This document shows, in pieces, positions 16,760-25,463 of a stretch of DNA of 64,000 nt; position 1 is the first letter of the stretch; each line of letters opens with the position of its first letter. The notes below the pieces were generated by a model, which saw only the letters and a list, made by a program, of their open reading frames with translations, did not search any database and was not told where the DNA came from. Source of the DNA: Mycobacterium sp. BK086 (GTDB lineage: Bacteria > Actinomycetota > Actinomycetes > Mycobacteriales > Mycobacteriaceae); NCBI GenBank assembly GCA_004362315.1, contig SNWL01000003.1, forward strand, positions 1,178,001 through 1,242,000, given 5' to 3'. The position numbers and the translations under genes were made by a program.

Positions 16760-18028
16760 TCAGTCCTGTTCCATCAACTGCTTGTAGTGCGACCAGAACG
16801 CCCGCATACCGGTCTCGTCGGTGTTGGTGCCGATAGTGAATCCGTGCTCGTCGACCCGCTCGCGATTCAGCCCGCGCCGTACGTCGAGCCATTCCGGGTT
16901 CAGTACCTCCAGGCCGGCCTGATTGCGCTCGTACATCTCGGTGTCGTCGGCCAGCAGCATGCCCGCCGGGCCGACAGAGGCCAGACACTGAGACACCAAC
17001 CGCTTGTTGAGCTCGGGAGCACCCACCAGCTGAACTGCCGTGGAGTACTGCACGCATTCGCGGACCGACACCGGCTGCAGGTTGAACACCTGGATCTCAG
17101 CGATGAACAGGTTCGGGAAGATCATCACGTGCGGGGCGCCCTCAATGAGGATCTGTTCGGCCGCTTCGCCATGACGCGCTCGCATGGCCGCGACGTATTC
17201 GGGGACTCGGGATTCGGTGGTGCCGAACCAGCGCATGGGTGTCGCGTGCTTGCGGAACTCGGGTCGCAAATCGTTTTCGCTGTGGCCGTTGCCCAGATCG
17301 CGCGTGACGGCGGTCGAGGAGTCGCTGTAGAGCGGGCCGATCGTGGATTGTGTGACGCCGAGGATCGCGCCGTGCACGAACTGCGGGTGGTAGCCGTCGG
17401 TCTCGTTCTCCACCACCAGCTTCCAGTTGGCCCGGGTCTGATGTTGCAGCCAGCCGGCATTCAGCTCGATCGAGCCCTCCGGGGACAACCCGCACAGGCG
17501 GTCGATCTCGCCAGCGGCAGCACCGAGGTGCTCGAGCAGGCTGGGCCCGTCGGCGGCCATGCTGCCGAACACGAAGCCGCGATAGGACTCCATGCGCGGA
17601 ACCCGGCCCATCGGCATGTCGAGCTGGCGCTGACCGTAGCCCTTGAAGAACGGAAACCCGATCAGCTCACCGGTATTGCGGAAGGTCCAGCCGTGGAAGG
17701 GGCACCGGAAGGTGCTCGAATTGCCCTTGGCGTCATCGCAGACCTGGTTTCCCCGATGGCTGCACCGGTTGAGGAGCAGGTGGATCTGCCCGTCCCGGTC
17801 GCGGGTCATGATCACGTCCTGCAGTCCCAGTTTCTTGCGGACGTAATCGTTCGGGCGGGCGACTTCGCTCTCGTGGCCGACGAATACCCAACTGCGGTAC
17901 CAGATCTTGCGCAGTTCCTCGGCGAAGATCGTCGGCTCGGTGTACATCGACCCGTGCACCTTGTCGTGGCGGATCAAGCGGTCGTAGCGGCCCGCGGTAT
18001 CCGCGGCCGGATCGATCACCGAGGTCAT
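16760..18028 (-). CDS. Rieske non-heme iron oxygenase alpha subunit
   Basis: 422 residues. The Rieske [2Fe-2S] motif is complete: Cys89-x-His91 and Cys109-x2-His112 (CSHRG and CPFHGW). The mononuclear iron site shows ETDGYHPQFVH with His214 and His219, and Asp211 as the bridging acid. The enzyme inserts O2 into an aromatic or unsaturated ring (cis-dihydroxylation or monooxygenation). Start ATG 18028 overlaps the crotonase stop as ATGA. Its place among acyl-CoA genes suggests the substrate carries a carboxylate or CoA ester. Confidence 0.93.
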   Translation of the reverse strand: MTSVIDPAADTAGRYDRLIRHDKVHGSMYTEPTIFAEELRKIWYRSWVFVGHESEVARPNDYVRKKLGLQDVIMTRDRDGQIHLLLNRCSHRGNQVCDDAKGNSSTFRCPFHGWTFRNTGELIGFPFFKGYGQRQLDMPMGRVPRMESYRGFVFGSMAADGPSLLEHLGAAAGEIDRLCGLSPEGSIELNAGWLQHQTRANWKLVVENETDGYHPQFVHGAILGVTQSTIGPLYSDSSTAVTRDLGNGHSENDLRPEFRKHATPMRWFGTTESRVPEYVAAMRARHGEAAEQILIEGAPHVMIFPNLFIAEIQVFNLQPVSVRECVQYSTAVQLVGAPELNKRLVSQCLASVGPAGMLLADDTEMYERNQAGLEVLNPEWLDVRRGLNRERVDEHGFTIGTNTDETGMRAFWSHYKQLMEQD

Positions 18029-18810
18029 TGCCGTACTCCTTGTCTGGTTCCGAATACCGGGGCCCGCTTGGCGGCGAACGCATCGATGGCTTCGGCGAAG
18101 TCGTCACTGCCGAAGAGGCGCGCCTGTTCGGCAGCCTCTCGGTCGAGGACATCTAACGGGTGCATGGTCGGGGCGATGGCCAGCATCGCCTTGATGACGC
18201 CGAGCGCTTCCGCTGGCCGCTGTGCCAGCGTGGCGGCGTCCGCGACCGCCGCGGCAAGCGCTTGGCCCGGCTCGGCCAGGCTGTCGACCAACCCGAGTTC
18301 GAATGCGTCGGCGGCAGACAGCGGAGCTGGAAACAGGATCAGCTGACGGGTTCGGGCCACGCCGATTCGGGCCGGCAGTGAGACGTAGGTGCCCATGTCG
18401 CCCGACAGTCCGACGTTGGTGAAGGTGGCAGCGAAGCGGGCGTCGCGAGCGGCGATCACCCGGTCGCATGCCGCCGCCAGCCCTGCGCCCGCACCGAATG
18501 CCGATCCTTCCACCGCGGCCAGCACCGGTTTGGGGGTCGCCCAAATCGCACGAATCACCTTCTGCGCCAGATTGATGCGCTCAAGGGCGGCGTCGTGAGT
18601 CATGCGTGTCATCGTGGCGATGTCGCCGCCGGAGCAGAACGAGCCCCCCGCACCGGTCAGCACGATTGCCCGCACCTCGGGATCGGCGTCGGCCGCCTCG
18701 ATCGCCTCGGCCAGCGCGATGCGCAGCGGCAGGTCGATCGCATTGCGGACGCTCGGCCGGTTCAGGGTGATCGTGCGAACCGCGCCGTCGTCGTCGACGA
18801 GGATGCTCAT
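18025..18810 (-). CDS. enoyl-CoA hydratase/isomerase family protein (crotonase 3)
   Basis: 261 residues from ATG 18810; the frame continues upstream to 19611, but that part lies in the preceding crotonase and is a shadow. Crotonase hallmarks are TLNRPSVRNAID, GAGGSFCSGGDI (oxyanion hole) and AVEGSAFGAGAGLAAACD. Neither canonical hydratase glutamate is at its expected place: GAGAGLAAAC replaces the first and TFTNVGLSGDMG the second. The SGD pattern is seen in isomerase or hydrolase members, so an isomerase or C-C hydrolase role is more likely than simple hydration. ATGA overlaps join it to both neighbours. Confidence 0.88.
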   Translation of the reverse strand: MSILVDDDGAVRTITLNRPSVRNAIDLPLRIALAEAIEAADADPEVRAIVLTGAGGSFCSGGDIATMTRMTHDAALERINLAQKVIRAIWATPKPVLAAVEGSAFGAGAGLAAACDRVIAARDARFAATFTNVGLSGDMGTYVSLPARIGVARTRQLILFPAPLSAADAFELGLVDSLAEPGQALAAAVADAATLAQRPAEALGVIKAMLAIAPTMHPLDVLDREAAEQARLFGSDDFAEAIDAFAAKRAPVFGTRQGVRQ

Positions 18811-19607
18811 AGTCCGCCGAACTTCGGTGGGCGCCGCTCGATCACCGCGCGCAACCCTTCCAGCGCGTCGGCTGTGCCCGACAGTTCGGAGACCGTGCGA
18901 GCCTCCTCGGCCAGGCGCTGTTCCACCGACTGCCCGACCCCGCTCCACACCAGTCGCTTGGTGGCCGACAGCGCCGCCGTGGGCAGTTGCACCAGCTGGG
19001 ACGCCACGTCCTCGACACGCGCCGTCAGCGCCTCGTCGTCGACGACCTCGGTGATGAGTCCGATCTGCGCGGCCTCGTCGGCGCCCAGCGTGGGGTTCGT
19101 CAGCAGTATCCGCAGCGCCTGCCGCAGTCCGACCAGCTGTGCCAGCGTGACCGACGAACCGCCGTCGGGCGCCATCCCGACCCGCACGGCGCCGGAGAAG
19201 AATTTCGCCGACCGTCCGGCCACCACGATGTCGGAGGCACACACCAGGCCCAATCCGCCGCCGCCGGCCGCGAAGCCCTGCACCGCGGTGACGACGGGCA
19301 CCCGTAGCTGGATCAGCGCGGCGGTGGCCAGCTGCAGCCACGCGGTGGCTTCGCGCAGGTAGTCGGGCAGATCCGCGCCCTTGGATTCGAACGTCTTGAC
19401 GTCTCCTCCGGCGCAGAAGTTGCGTCCCTCGCCGGTGAGCACCACGACACGCACCGCGGGATCGGCGTGGCAGGCCAGGATCGCTTCGTGCAGCGCCTTG
19501 AGAATCTCGACGTTGAGACCGTTGGACGCGTCGGGCCGGTTCAGCCGCAGCCGGGCGATCCCGTCGCTGACCGCCAAGACCACCGGGGCCTCGATCGATG
19601 TCGTCAT
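18807..19607 (-). CDS. enoyl-CoA hydratase/isomerase family protein (crotonase 2)
   Basis: 266 residues with LRLNRPDASNGLN, GEGRNFCAGGDVK and VQGFAAGGGGLGLVCASD, all crotonase marks. The first glutamate position is Gly (GGGGLGL) and the second region reads FFSGAVRVGMAPDGGSS, so both hydratase glutamates appear to be missing. This kind of pocket occurs in delta-isomerases and in dienoyl-CoA isomerase-like proteins. Its start overlaps the upstream crotonase (ATGA, 19604-19607) and its stop overlaps the next one. It may shift a double bond in a cyclic acyl-CoA. Exact reaction unknown. Confidence 0.88.
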   Translation of the reverse strand: MTTSIEAPVVLAVSDGIARLRLNRPDASNGLNVEILKALHEAILACHADPAVRVVVLTGEGRNFCAGGDVKTFESKGADLPDYLREATAWLQLATAALIQLRVPVVTAVQGFAAGGGGLGLVCASDIVVAGRSAKFFSGAVRVGMAPDGGSSVTLAQLVGLRQALRILLTNPTLGADEAAQIGLITEVVDDEALTARVEDVASQLVQLPTAALSATKRLVWSGVGQSVEQRLAEEARTVSELSGTADALEGLRAVIERRPPKFGGL

Positions 19608-20371
19608 GCACGAACCTCTCTGCTCTGGAATGCCGTCACGCTGTCCGATCCCGCGTCACCCACGATGTGGCGGACCACCGCATCCATCTCGGCGTCGAGT
19701 CCGTTGCGTAGGCCCTCGTCGATTCCGACGGCCACGAGCCGTTTGATGGTGATCACCGCGTCGCGGCGACGTTCGGCGAGCTGGGTGACGAAACGTGTTA
19801 TGCCATCGTCGAATTCATTCTGCGGAAAGGCCCGGTAAGCCAGCCCCAACCGCACCGCGTCGAGCCCGGACAGCCGGTCGCCGGACAACAGCACACCCAG
19901 CGCCTGCTGCCGGCCCAGGAGGCGTGGCAGCCGGGCGGTGCCGCCCCCGCCGGGGACCATGCCGAACTTGACGTGGTTGTCGGCGATCTTGGCCGTCTCA
20001 CTGACCAGGACGATGTCGGCGGCCTGCATGAGCTCGAAGCCACCCGCCGCCGCAGACCCCTCGACCGCGACGACGACAGGGATCTCGACACCGGCGATCG
20101 CGTCACACGCTTGACGAAAGGCCGCGAACAATTCGGCCAGTGCGGCGGGACCCTCGGCGCGTAGTCGTTCGACCTCTTCGAAGTCGCCGCCGGCGCAGAA
20201 GTTTCCGCCGCTGCCCCGGATCACGATCACATTGACCGCAGGATCAGCGCCCAGGGATTCGATGGCGTCGCGCAGTGCACTCGCCAGGCCGACGGTGATC
20301 GCGTTCATCCGGTCCGGGCGATCCAGGGTGATCCACCCGACGTGACCGTCGAGCGACGTTGTGACGCTCAT
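19604..20371 (-). CDS. enoyl-CoA hydratase/isomerase family protein (crotonase 1)
   Basis: 255 residues and first gene of the twelve-gene operon. Motifs are TLDRPDRMNAIT, GSGGNFCAGGDFEEV and VEGSAAAGGFELMQAAD. The first catalytic glutamate is kept (FELMQ), but the second position reads ADNHVKFGMVPGGGG with His where hydratases have Glu. A one-acid crotonase is typical of delta3,delta2-enoyl-CoA isomerases. The promoter region upstream carries the ACAAATCTAATCG motif shared with the SnoaL-crotonase operon. Substrate unknown. Confidence 0.9.
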   Translation of the reverse strand: MSVTTSLDGHVGWITLDRPDRMNAITVGLASALRDAIESLGADPAVNVIVIRGSGGNFCAGGDFEEVERLRAEGPAALAELFAAFRQACDAIAGVEIPVVVAVEGSAAAGGFELMQAADIVLVSETAKIADNHVKFGMVPGGGGTARLPRLLGRQQALGVLLSGDRLSGLDAVRLGLAYRAFPQNEFDDGITRFVTQLAERRRDAVITIKRLVAVGIDEGLRNGLDAEMDAVVRHIVGDAGSDSVTAFQSREVRA

Positions 20372-20398
20372 CTGGGTCTCCTCGAAAGCCGGATATGG

Positions 20399-20423
20399 AC
20401 AAATCTAATCGTAATTTCTAATC
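20399..20423. promoter_or_regulatory. promoter/operator of the crotonase operon and the divergent SDR gene
   Basis: ACAAATCTAATCGTAATT at 20399-20416 matches the sites at 3268 and 25464. TCTAATC is repeated directly at 20404-20410 and 20417-20423. On the minus strand the site contains TAGATT, a TANNNT -10 box about 30 bases before the crotonase start at 20371. The SDR gene starts at 20481 on the other side, so one site could control both. Confidence 0.5.
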
Positions 20424-20480
20424 TAGGTTAAACCAATCGCTGGGGTGGCCTCAAGTGCGCCCCGACCAGGAAGGGTCAAC

Positions 20481-21278
20481 GTGGATCTGGGACTGGCCGA
20501 CGCCCGCGTCGTGATCACCGGCGGCGCGTCCAACATCGGGCGCGGCATCGTGCACCGATTCGCCGCCGAGGGTGCGCGGATTGTGTTGAACGACATCGAC
20601 GAACCGCAGGCCGAGAAGGTCAAGGCTGAAGCGCTGGAGGCGGGGGCGGCCGCCGTCGAACTCGCGATCGCCGATCTGACCACGCCGGAAGGCGGCGAGG
20701 TCGCCGTAGGCACCGCGGTCAAGCACTGGGGCGGGATCGATGTGCTGGTCAACAACGCGGGATGGAGTGTGCCGGGGTTCATCGCGACCGACACCGACCG
20801 CGACAAGTGGCAGCGCACCATCGAGATCAACCTGTTCTCGGCGATCGCCGCGACCCAGGCCGCGATCGGACCGATGAAGGAGGGCGGCGGCGGGTCGATC
20901 GTGTTCATCGCCAGCGACGCGGCCTTCGGGCAGATCCGCCAGGGGGTGTACGGCGCGTCGAAGGCGGCGATGGTGGCACTGGCCCGCACCGCGGCACGCG
21001 AGCACGGCCGGCACGGCATCCGCTCGAATATCGTCTGCCCCGGCCTGGTGGTCCCGGAGAGCCCCGATGCCGTCGGGGCGGCCAGCCTGTGGTCCGTCGG
21101 CCAGGACGAGGTGTTCAACCCCAAACAGATCGAGTTCATGCTCAAGGACACCCCGACGCGTCAGCTCACCACCGCCCACGATGTCGGCAACGCCGTGTTG
21201 TTCTTCGCCTCACCGGTTGCCGCCGGCCAGGTGACCGGCCAGCTGATCTCGGTCAGCGGCGGCTACACAATGCCCTGA
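20481..21278 (+). CDS. short-chain dehydrogenase/reductase
   Basis: 265 residues. I place the start at GTG 20481 because AGGAAGG lies 6 bases before it; the frame is open to 20445. Motifs are TGGASNIGRG (NAD(P) binding), VLVNNAGWSVPG and the catalytic YGASKAA after a serine in VFIASDAAFGQ. The end GQLISVSGGYTMP is typical of SDRs. It probably oxidises or reduces an alcohol or ketone in the pathway encoded by the divergent operon, from which it is separated by a shared promoter region. Substrate unknown. Confidence 0.9.
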   Translation: MDLGLADARVVITGGASNIGRGIVHRFAAEGARIVLNDIDEPQAEKVKAEALEAGAAAVELAIADLTTPEGGEVAVGTAVKHWGGIDVLVNNAGWSVPGFIATDTDRDKWQRTIEINLFSAIAATQAAIGPMKEGGGGSIVFIASDAAFGQIRQGVYGASKAAMVALARTAAREHGRHGIRSNIVCPGLVVPESPDAVGAASLWSVGQDEVFNPKQIEFMLKDTPTRQLTTAHDVGNAVLFFASPVAAGQVTGQLISVSGGYTMP

Positions 21279-21290
21279 GTCGCGACCCCC

Positions 21291-21355
21291 CGCGAGCCTG
21301 TAGTCATGGATACGTCCACTCGCACTTTTGCACGCTAGCTACAGCCTCGGCGAAA
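21291..21355 (+). repeat. dispersed intergenic repeat, copy A
   Basis: Begins CGCGAGCCTGTAGTCATG, then TCCACTCGCACTTTTGC and AGCTACAGCCTCGGCGAAA. The copy at 30045-30109 has the same three blocks in the same order and spacing. GCGAG/CTCGC and CTGTAG/CTACAG form nested inverted repeats, so the transcript could fold. It lies 31 bases upstream of the ATG at 21386. Confidence 0.6.
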
Positions 21356-21385
21356 TCTGTCGGCCGCTGCTGTCAGCATTCCGCC

Positions 21386-22303
21386 ATGAGGAAGCTCATC
21401 GTCGGCAGTCAGGCCCGGCAGACGCGAGCCGTGACCGAATACGAACTGCGCCACCGGTATGTGCGCATGCACCGCGATGTCTATGTGCCCAAAGGATATT
21501 CGCCAGATCTAGTGGATGTCATCGACGGGGCGTGGCTGCGTTCTGGTCGCAGAGGCGTAGTCGCCGGGATTGCCGCGTCGGCGCTGCACGGCGCTTCCTG
21601 GGTTGACGACGACCTTGTCGTCGAGCTGATCTGGAATAACACCAGGCCACCGAAAGGGATCATCGCTCGCGCCGAACGCCTGGAGCCAGATGAGATGACC
21701 ACGCGTCAATGCATTGCAGTCACCACGGCCGCCCGAACCGCATACGACCTCGGTCGACACCTTCCGCGGCTCGAGGCACTCGTTCGACTCGACGCACTCA
21801 AGCGCGCGACGAGCTTCTCCAACGATGACGTGCTTGGGCTTGCGAGGCGGTACAAGGGCGCTCGGGGTACGCGCCAGTTGCTCGAATTGCTCCCCATAGT
21901 CGACGGGGGCGCCGCCTCTCCGCAGGAGACGCGGTTGCGGCTGCTGTATCTCGACGCTGGATTTCCGCGGCCTGTTACGCAGGTCGCTGTGTTCAAACGG
22001 GGCTGGGAGGTCTTACGCACCCTCGATATGGGCTGGGAGGAATTCAAAGTCGCCTCCGAGTACGACGGCGATCAGCACCGAACCAATCGCGTGCAGTACG
22101 TCAAGGATCAACGACTGATGCCCAAGGTCGCGCAACTGGGTTGGGATGTCATCCGGGTTATCAAAGAGGACAGCGACGCAGACACTCTCAACCGCACATT
22201 CGCGGCCTTGATTGCGAGAGGATGGGACGGTCAGTTGCGTCCAACGCGGAAGAACCGCTGGTGGCGGCCTCCGCCGGTACTCGGCAGAGCTGCGAGCCTG
22301 TAG
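21386..22303 (+). CDS. AbiEi-antitoxin-like / DUF559-type protein, probable nucleic-acid-associated
   Basis: 305 residues. The N-terminal third resembles the winged-helix region of AbiEi-type or 'type IV toxin-antitoxin' proteins common in actinobacteria (QARQTRAVTEYELRHRYVRMHRDVYVPKG). The C-terminal part has EYDGDQHRT...QYVKDQRLMPKVAQLGWDVIRV, a pattern of DUF559/Vsr-like nuclease folds with an acidic residue in EYDG and a downstream lysine. The longer frame back to 20762 overlaps the SDR and is not used. No partner toxin gene is adjacent, so I do not call a toxin-antitoxin pair. The dispersed repeat lies directly upstream. DNA-related function is inferred only from fold resemblance. Confidence 0.65.
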   Translation: MRKLIVGSQARQTRAVTEYELRHRYVRMHRDVYVPKGYSPDLVDVIDGAWLRSGRRGVVAGIAASALHGASWVDDDLVVELIWNNTRPPKGIIARAERLEPDEMTTRQCIAVTTAARTAYDLGRHLPRLEALVRLDALKRATSFSNDDVLGLARRYKGARGTRQLLELLPIVDGGAASPQETRLRLLYLDAGFPRPVTQVAVFKRGWEVLRTLDMGWEEFKVASEYDGDQHRTNRVQYVKDQRLMPKVAQLGWDVIRVIKEDSDADTLNRTFAALIARGWDGQLRPTRKNRWWRPPPVLGRAASL

Positions 22304-22309
22304 TTATCG
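22292..22309 (+). repeat. dispersed repeat, partial copy C
   Basis: GCGAGCCTGTAGTTATCG is the first block of the repeat found at 21291 and 30045. It contains the stop codon of the preceding gene; the later blocks are absent, so this is a fragment or a chance match. Confidence 0.35.
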
Positions 22310-22315
22310 CGTGGG

Positions 22316-23119
22316 TTACTCGAACTTCTTGTCGACAACGACAGCTTCGGCGGGCACCTTCGGCTCCACGAGCACTCTGCCCAACAGCCCGACGGTGCTG
22401 GCGATGCCGGCGACCACCGTCAACGCGGCCAGATGGACGAGCACCATCGGCGGATTGTCGACCGAATGGCGCACCGACAGATACAGGATCCCGGTGCCGA
22501 ACAGTCCGGCCGCGAACGCCATCGGCACGATCGGGATCAGGGAGAGGTACGCAATTCCACGCAGGTGTGGCGCCAGCCGGTAGATCACGATCCCGCTGAC
22601 GAGCGCCGACATCGCGTTGGTGAAGCCGAGGAAGATCGGGTAGCCGAGCACGACGAACGGCTGGCTGTCCTGGTACTCGTAGACTTTCAGCACGCTGACG
22701 TAAGTCATCTCTGCTGCGATCGCCATCACCACGATGAACCCGTACATCGTCCACACCGTGCGGATCGCCGGGCGGCGCGCAATGGTCCTGGCGATGAACA
22801 CGCTGGCGCCACCGTAGAAAGCCAGATACGCCGCGGGCACCCAGATCGGTTGGTGGCTACCGAATGTCGTGTAGAGGTGCCACTGGCCCTGTTCACGGAA
22901 CCACAAGCCGTACAGGTGATCGAAGAGAGGTTCCATCAAACAGGTGAGCGTCCCGCTGACCAGAACGAACAGCGGCCAGACGATCGATTCCCGGCGGCAC
23001 AGCCGCACAACCCACACCACCACCATGGCCGCCAGGGCGAACGTGAGCGCAGTGGCGATCCATTGACCGGTCGGCCAGACGGACGTATCGATTCCCAGCG
23101 TCGTTACCGGTGCCATCAC
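22316..23119 (-). CDS. integral membrane protein, AveC-like superfamily (short type, copy 1)
   Basis: 267 residues, about seven membrane segments. Two patterns recur in the proteins at 25627, 31489 and 38007: a G(G)...L.EP..D.LG block (here SGTLTCLMEPLFDHLYGLW) and E.....LY.Y...QPF...G.P....N (here VYEYQDSQPFVVLGYPIFLGFTN). Conserved acids inside membrane segments suggest catalysis or ion binding rather than structure only. It follows the AveC-like gene by 9 bases and ends 12 bases from the convergent gene at 21386-22303. I infer a distant relation to AveC; function unknown. Confidence 0.8.
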   Translation of the reverse strand: MMAPVTTLGIDTSVWPTGQWIATALTFALAAMVVVWVVRLCRRESIVWPLFVLVSGTLTCLMEPLFDHLYGLWFREQGQWHLYTTFGSHQPIWVPAAYLAFYGGASVFIARTIARRPAIRTVWTMYGFIVVMAIAAEMTYVSVLKVYEYQDSQPFVVLGYPIFLGFTNAMSALVSGIVIYRLAPHLRGIAYLSLIPIVPMAFAAGLFGTGILYLSVRHSVDNPPMVLVHLAALTVVAGIASTVGLLGRVLVEPKVPAEAVVVDKKFE

Positions 23120-23128
23120 GTCCTCCGA

Positions 23129-24127
23129 TCAGCCGGCCAGCAGATAGCTGGGCAGATTGGCATACGACGTTCCGATCAGCCCTAGCCAGTTGAACGGCAG
23201 GTGGTACACGAATACCAATGTGACCATGCAGAATCCGAGGACCGCGAAGTTCCGGACGTGACCACGAAGCGACGGGCGCCACCGCTCGGCCCCGAGCTCG
23301 ATGGGCGACTCCCCCGCCGGCCGCTCCTCGGCCTCCATCCGCGCCCAGGTGAATACGCATCCCACGAAGGCAACGAGGACCGACTCGTAGATCGGGAACT
23401 GGTGGACCTCACCCGCCCACAACGTCAGGGGCTCATAGGTTTTCGCGAATGCGTACGCGTGAGTGGTCCTGATCACCACGTTCTCCACCACGAAATCGAA
23501 GATGAATTCGAAAATGAAGATAAAGACAAACAGCCGGAACTTGGACATGGCCGGCCACCGACGCCGCACCCGCTGCGCTTCATGGCAGGCCACGATGGCC
23601 ACCCCGGCGCAGAAGTAGATGTACATCGGCGGGCCCCAGATCAGGGACTCCGCATAGCGACTCGGCGCATCCGGATTGTGGAACGGGAGGAATCGGACCC
23701 AGACGCCGCGATTGACATTCGCACTGTTCCACGCGAACAGATACTGCTGCACATTGAGGAAGGCATCCGCGACGAAGCAGATGATGCCGCCGATGACGAA
23801 CTTGCCGTCCAAGCCCATCTTGCCGGTCTGACGAATCGGCTTCACGACGCAGTACCAGATGAAGGCCACCATCACCGCCAGGCTGATCGCCTCGAAGATC
23901 CGCAACGCGATCAGCCGCCAGTCCTCCATGACATCGGGCCCGATTCGCGGCGCCGGGGTGAACTCCTCGCCCGAAGTCACCCATCGCACAATGACTTCCA
24001 CGCAGATCACAAACCACACGACGCCGATGAACGCCAGGAACGTCGCGGGCCCTTGCCGCCCGAGCGGCGGTGGCTTTAACGCTCGCTCCTCGGCGACTGC
24101 GTCACCGCGGCCGGTGGTCAAGGACAT
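23129..24127 (-). CDS. AveC-like (spirocyclase family) integral membrane protein
   Basis: 332 residues with about eight to nine hydrophobic segments. The pattern LDGKFVIGGIICFVADAFLNVQQYLFAWNSANVN...W..FLP, plus a late FPIYES segment, resembles AveC of avermectin biosynthesis, a membrane protein with dehydratase and spiroketal cyclase activity. Mycobacteria carry several such homologs of unknown role. It forms a two-gene operon with the shorter membrane protein at 22316 and is divergent from a TetR gene across an ACAAA-TTTGT dyad. A cyclase or dehydratase acting on a hydrophobic molecule is inferred from homology. Confidence 0.7.
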   Translation of the reverse strand: MSLTTGRGDAVAEERALKPPPLGRQGPATFLAFIGVVWFVICVEVIVRWVTSGEEFTPAPRIGPDVMEDWRLIALRIFEAISLAVMVAFIWYCVVKPIRQTGKMGLDGKFVIGGIICFVADAFLNVQQYLFAWNSANVNRGVWVRFLPFHNPDAPSRYAESLIWGPPMYIYFCAGVAIVACHEAQRVRRRWPAMSKFRLFVFIFIFEFIFDFVVENVVIRTTHAYAFAKTYEPLTLWAGEVHQFPIYESVLVAFVGCVFTWARMEAEERPAGESPIELGAERWRPSLRGHVRNFAVLGFCMVTLVFVYHLPFNWLGLIGTSYANLPSYLLAG

Positions 24128-24142
24128 CTAAACCTCCAGTAG

Positions 24143-24160
24143 ACAAACTAGGTCATTTGT
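24143..24160. promoter_or_regulatory. inverted repeat between AveC-like and TetR genes
   Basis: ACAAACTAGGTCATTTGT: five-base arms ACAAA/TTTGT around an 8-base centre, located between the divergent starts at 24127 and 24167. A likely operator for the TetR protein encoded next to it. Confidence 0.4.
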
Positions 24161-24166
24161 AACCGT

Positions 24167-24787
24167 ATGGGTGATAATGACTACATGCCTGACCAGATGT
24201 CAACCACACCGCGGGCCGCAGCGCGGCAACGCATACTCGACGCTGCCCGGGACTTGTTCCGCGCCAACGGAGTACGTGCGGTGACGATGACGGACGTGGC
24301 CCGAGGCGCCGGCTACAGCCGGCAGATGGTCTACAAGGTGTTCTTCGATCGCCGCGAGTTGGTGCTTGCCGCCGCCATCGAGCGGATCGTCGAGATCGCC
24401 GATGCCGCGACGCCCGGCGCGAGCGTGCCCGACGGGAGTTTCACCGAGTCGTTCGTCGAGTTGTCCGTCCAGATCATCGAGACGCTGCGCAACGACCCGG
24501 AATTGTCGGAACTGCTCGGCGACGGCAGCCCGATCACCGCGCACGAGGCGCTGTGGTCGCCCGAATTGGTCGAGCGCGGTCTGCGGTTCTGGCAGCCTTG
24601 GCTGGACGTCGGGCGCGCCCGGCACCTGCTTCGTGACGACTTGTCGAACCGCGATCTCTCAGATTGGCTGCACACCGTTTATGCGTCGATCATCTTGCGC
24701 CGCAACATCCCTCAGGACGACGAGCGCGCGATGATCGAACGTTTTGTGATGACATCGCTGGCCATGGCTAGCGTCGCACCCCGCTGA
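24167..24787 (+). CDS. TetR family transcriptional regulator
   Basis: 206 residues with a clear N-terminal helix-turn-helix (VTMTDVARGAGYSRQMVYKVFFDRRELV). In-frame ATGs also occur 6 and 10 codons later, so the exact start is uncertain. It is divergent from the AveC-like operon, with a dyad in the 39-base gap, and is most simply its repressor. It converges tail to tail with a second TetR gene, 2 bases apart. Ligand unknown. Confidence 0.88.
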   Translation: MGDNDYMPDQMSTTPRAAARQRILDAARDLFRANGVRAVTMTDVARGAGYSRQMVYKVFFDRRELVLAAAIERIVEIADAATPGASVPDGSFTESFVELSVQIIETLRNDPELSELLGDGSPITAHEALWSPELVERGLRFWQPWLDVGRARHLLRDDLSNRDLSDWLHTVYASIILRRNIPQDDERAMIERFVMTSLAMASVAPR

Positions 24788-24789
24788 AC

Positions 24790-25416
24790 TCAGTTGCCGT
24801 AGAGCGTGCCGTTCCACATCGCCACGAGTGGGCCCACCATGGCTTCCTCGTCGGTGAGCTCGGGATCCACCCCCATACCGGCGATGTGCAGCACCCGCTC
24901 GGTACTCCAGAACAGCGTGGCGGCCAGCGTCCGGCTCGGCAGGTCCGAGGTGATCAACCCGGCCTCGCGCTCCCGATCGATCTCGACGGCACCGGCGGCG
25001 ACGAAGCGCTCCACAACCGCGAGCCAGAGCGAACGCAGCGGCCGCTCGCTGTGCCAATGCTGGTTGGCCGCCTGCAGCACCGCCCGATGCCGGTGCCACG
25101 CATGGGTCACCGCTCGGATACTGCGCTCCAACGCCAGTGCCGGCGGATCGTCGGGCGAGCGCTCCAAGAACGGCTGCACCGTCCCGAAGATGTCCTCCAT
25201 CGCCGCCTCGAGCAGGCCGGAGAGCACCGAGAACTTCGACGAGAAGTAGAAGTAGAACGTTGCCCGCGAGACGTTCGCCTCGGTGAGGATCTGCGCCACG
25301 CTGATATCGGCGAACGGCTCACGTTCCATCAGTCGCGCCGTCGCCGCGTAGATGGCATCGACCGGCGGCACCCCGTTGAGGTCAACCGATCTCGGTCGAC
25401 GCGTCGCCTCGGTCAT
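24790..25416 (-). CDS. TetR family transcriptional regulator
   Basis: 208 residues starting MTEATRRPRSVD at 25416; the frame is open to 25533 but that part is intergenic and includes a shared promoter motif. The helix-turn-helix is ISVAQILTEANVSRATFYFYFSSKFSVL. The region between this gene and the divergent membrane protein gene (25627) holds ACAAATTTAATCCAATT, close to the motifs in front of the two acyl-CoA operons. This protein is therefore a candidate regulator of the whole set and perhaps of itself. No ligand prediction is possible. Confidence 0.88.
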   Translation of the reverse strand: MTEATRRPRSVDLNGVPPVDAIYAATARLMEREPFADISVAQILTEANVSRATFYFYFSSKFSVLSGLLEAAMEDIFGTVQPFLERSPDDPPALALERSIRAVTHAWHRHRAVLQAANQHWHSERPLRSLWLAVVERFVAAGAVEIDREREAGLITSDLPSRTLAATLFWSTERVLHIAGMGVDPELTDEEAMVGPLVAMWNGTLYGN

Positions 25417-25463
25417 CGCAGCCACCTTACCGTCGCCGCGCACCGCCTCAGACGGCACGTGCA

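Noticed and set aside
16715-18346. A 543-residue plus-strand frame
   Set aside because: Opposite the Rieske alpha subunit and a crotonase, both of which have full catalytic motifs. It is a high-GC shadow frame.
21386-22303. A toxin-antitoxin pair
   Set aside because: The AbiEi-like protein has no adjacent AbiEii-type nucleotidyltransferase partner on either side.
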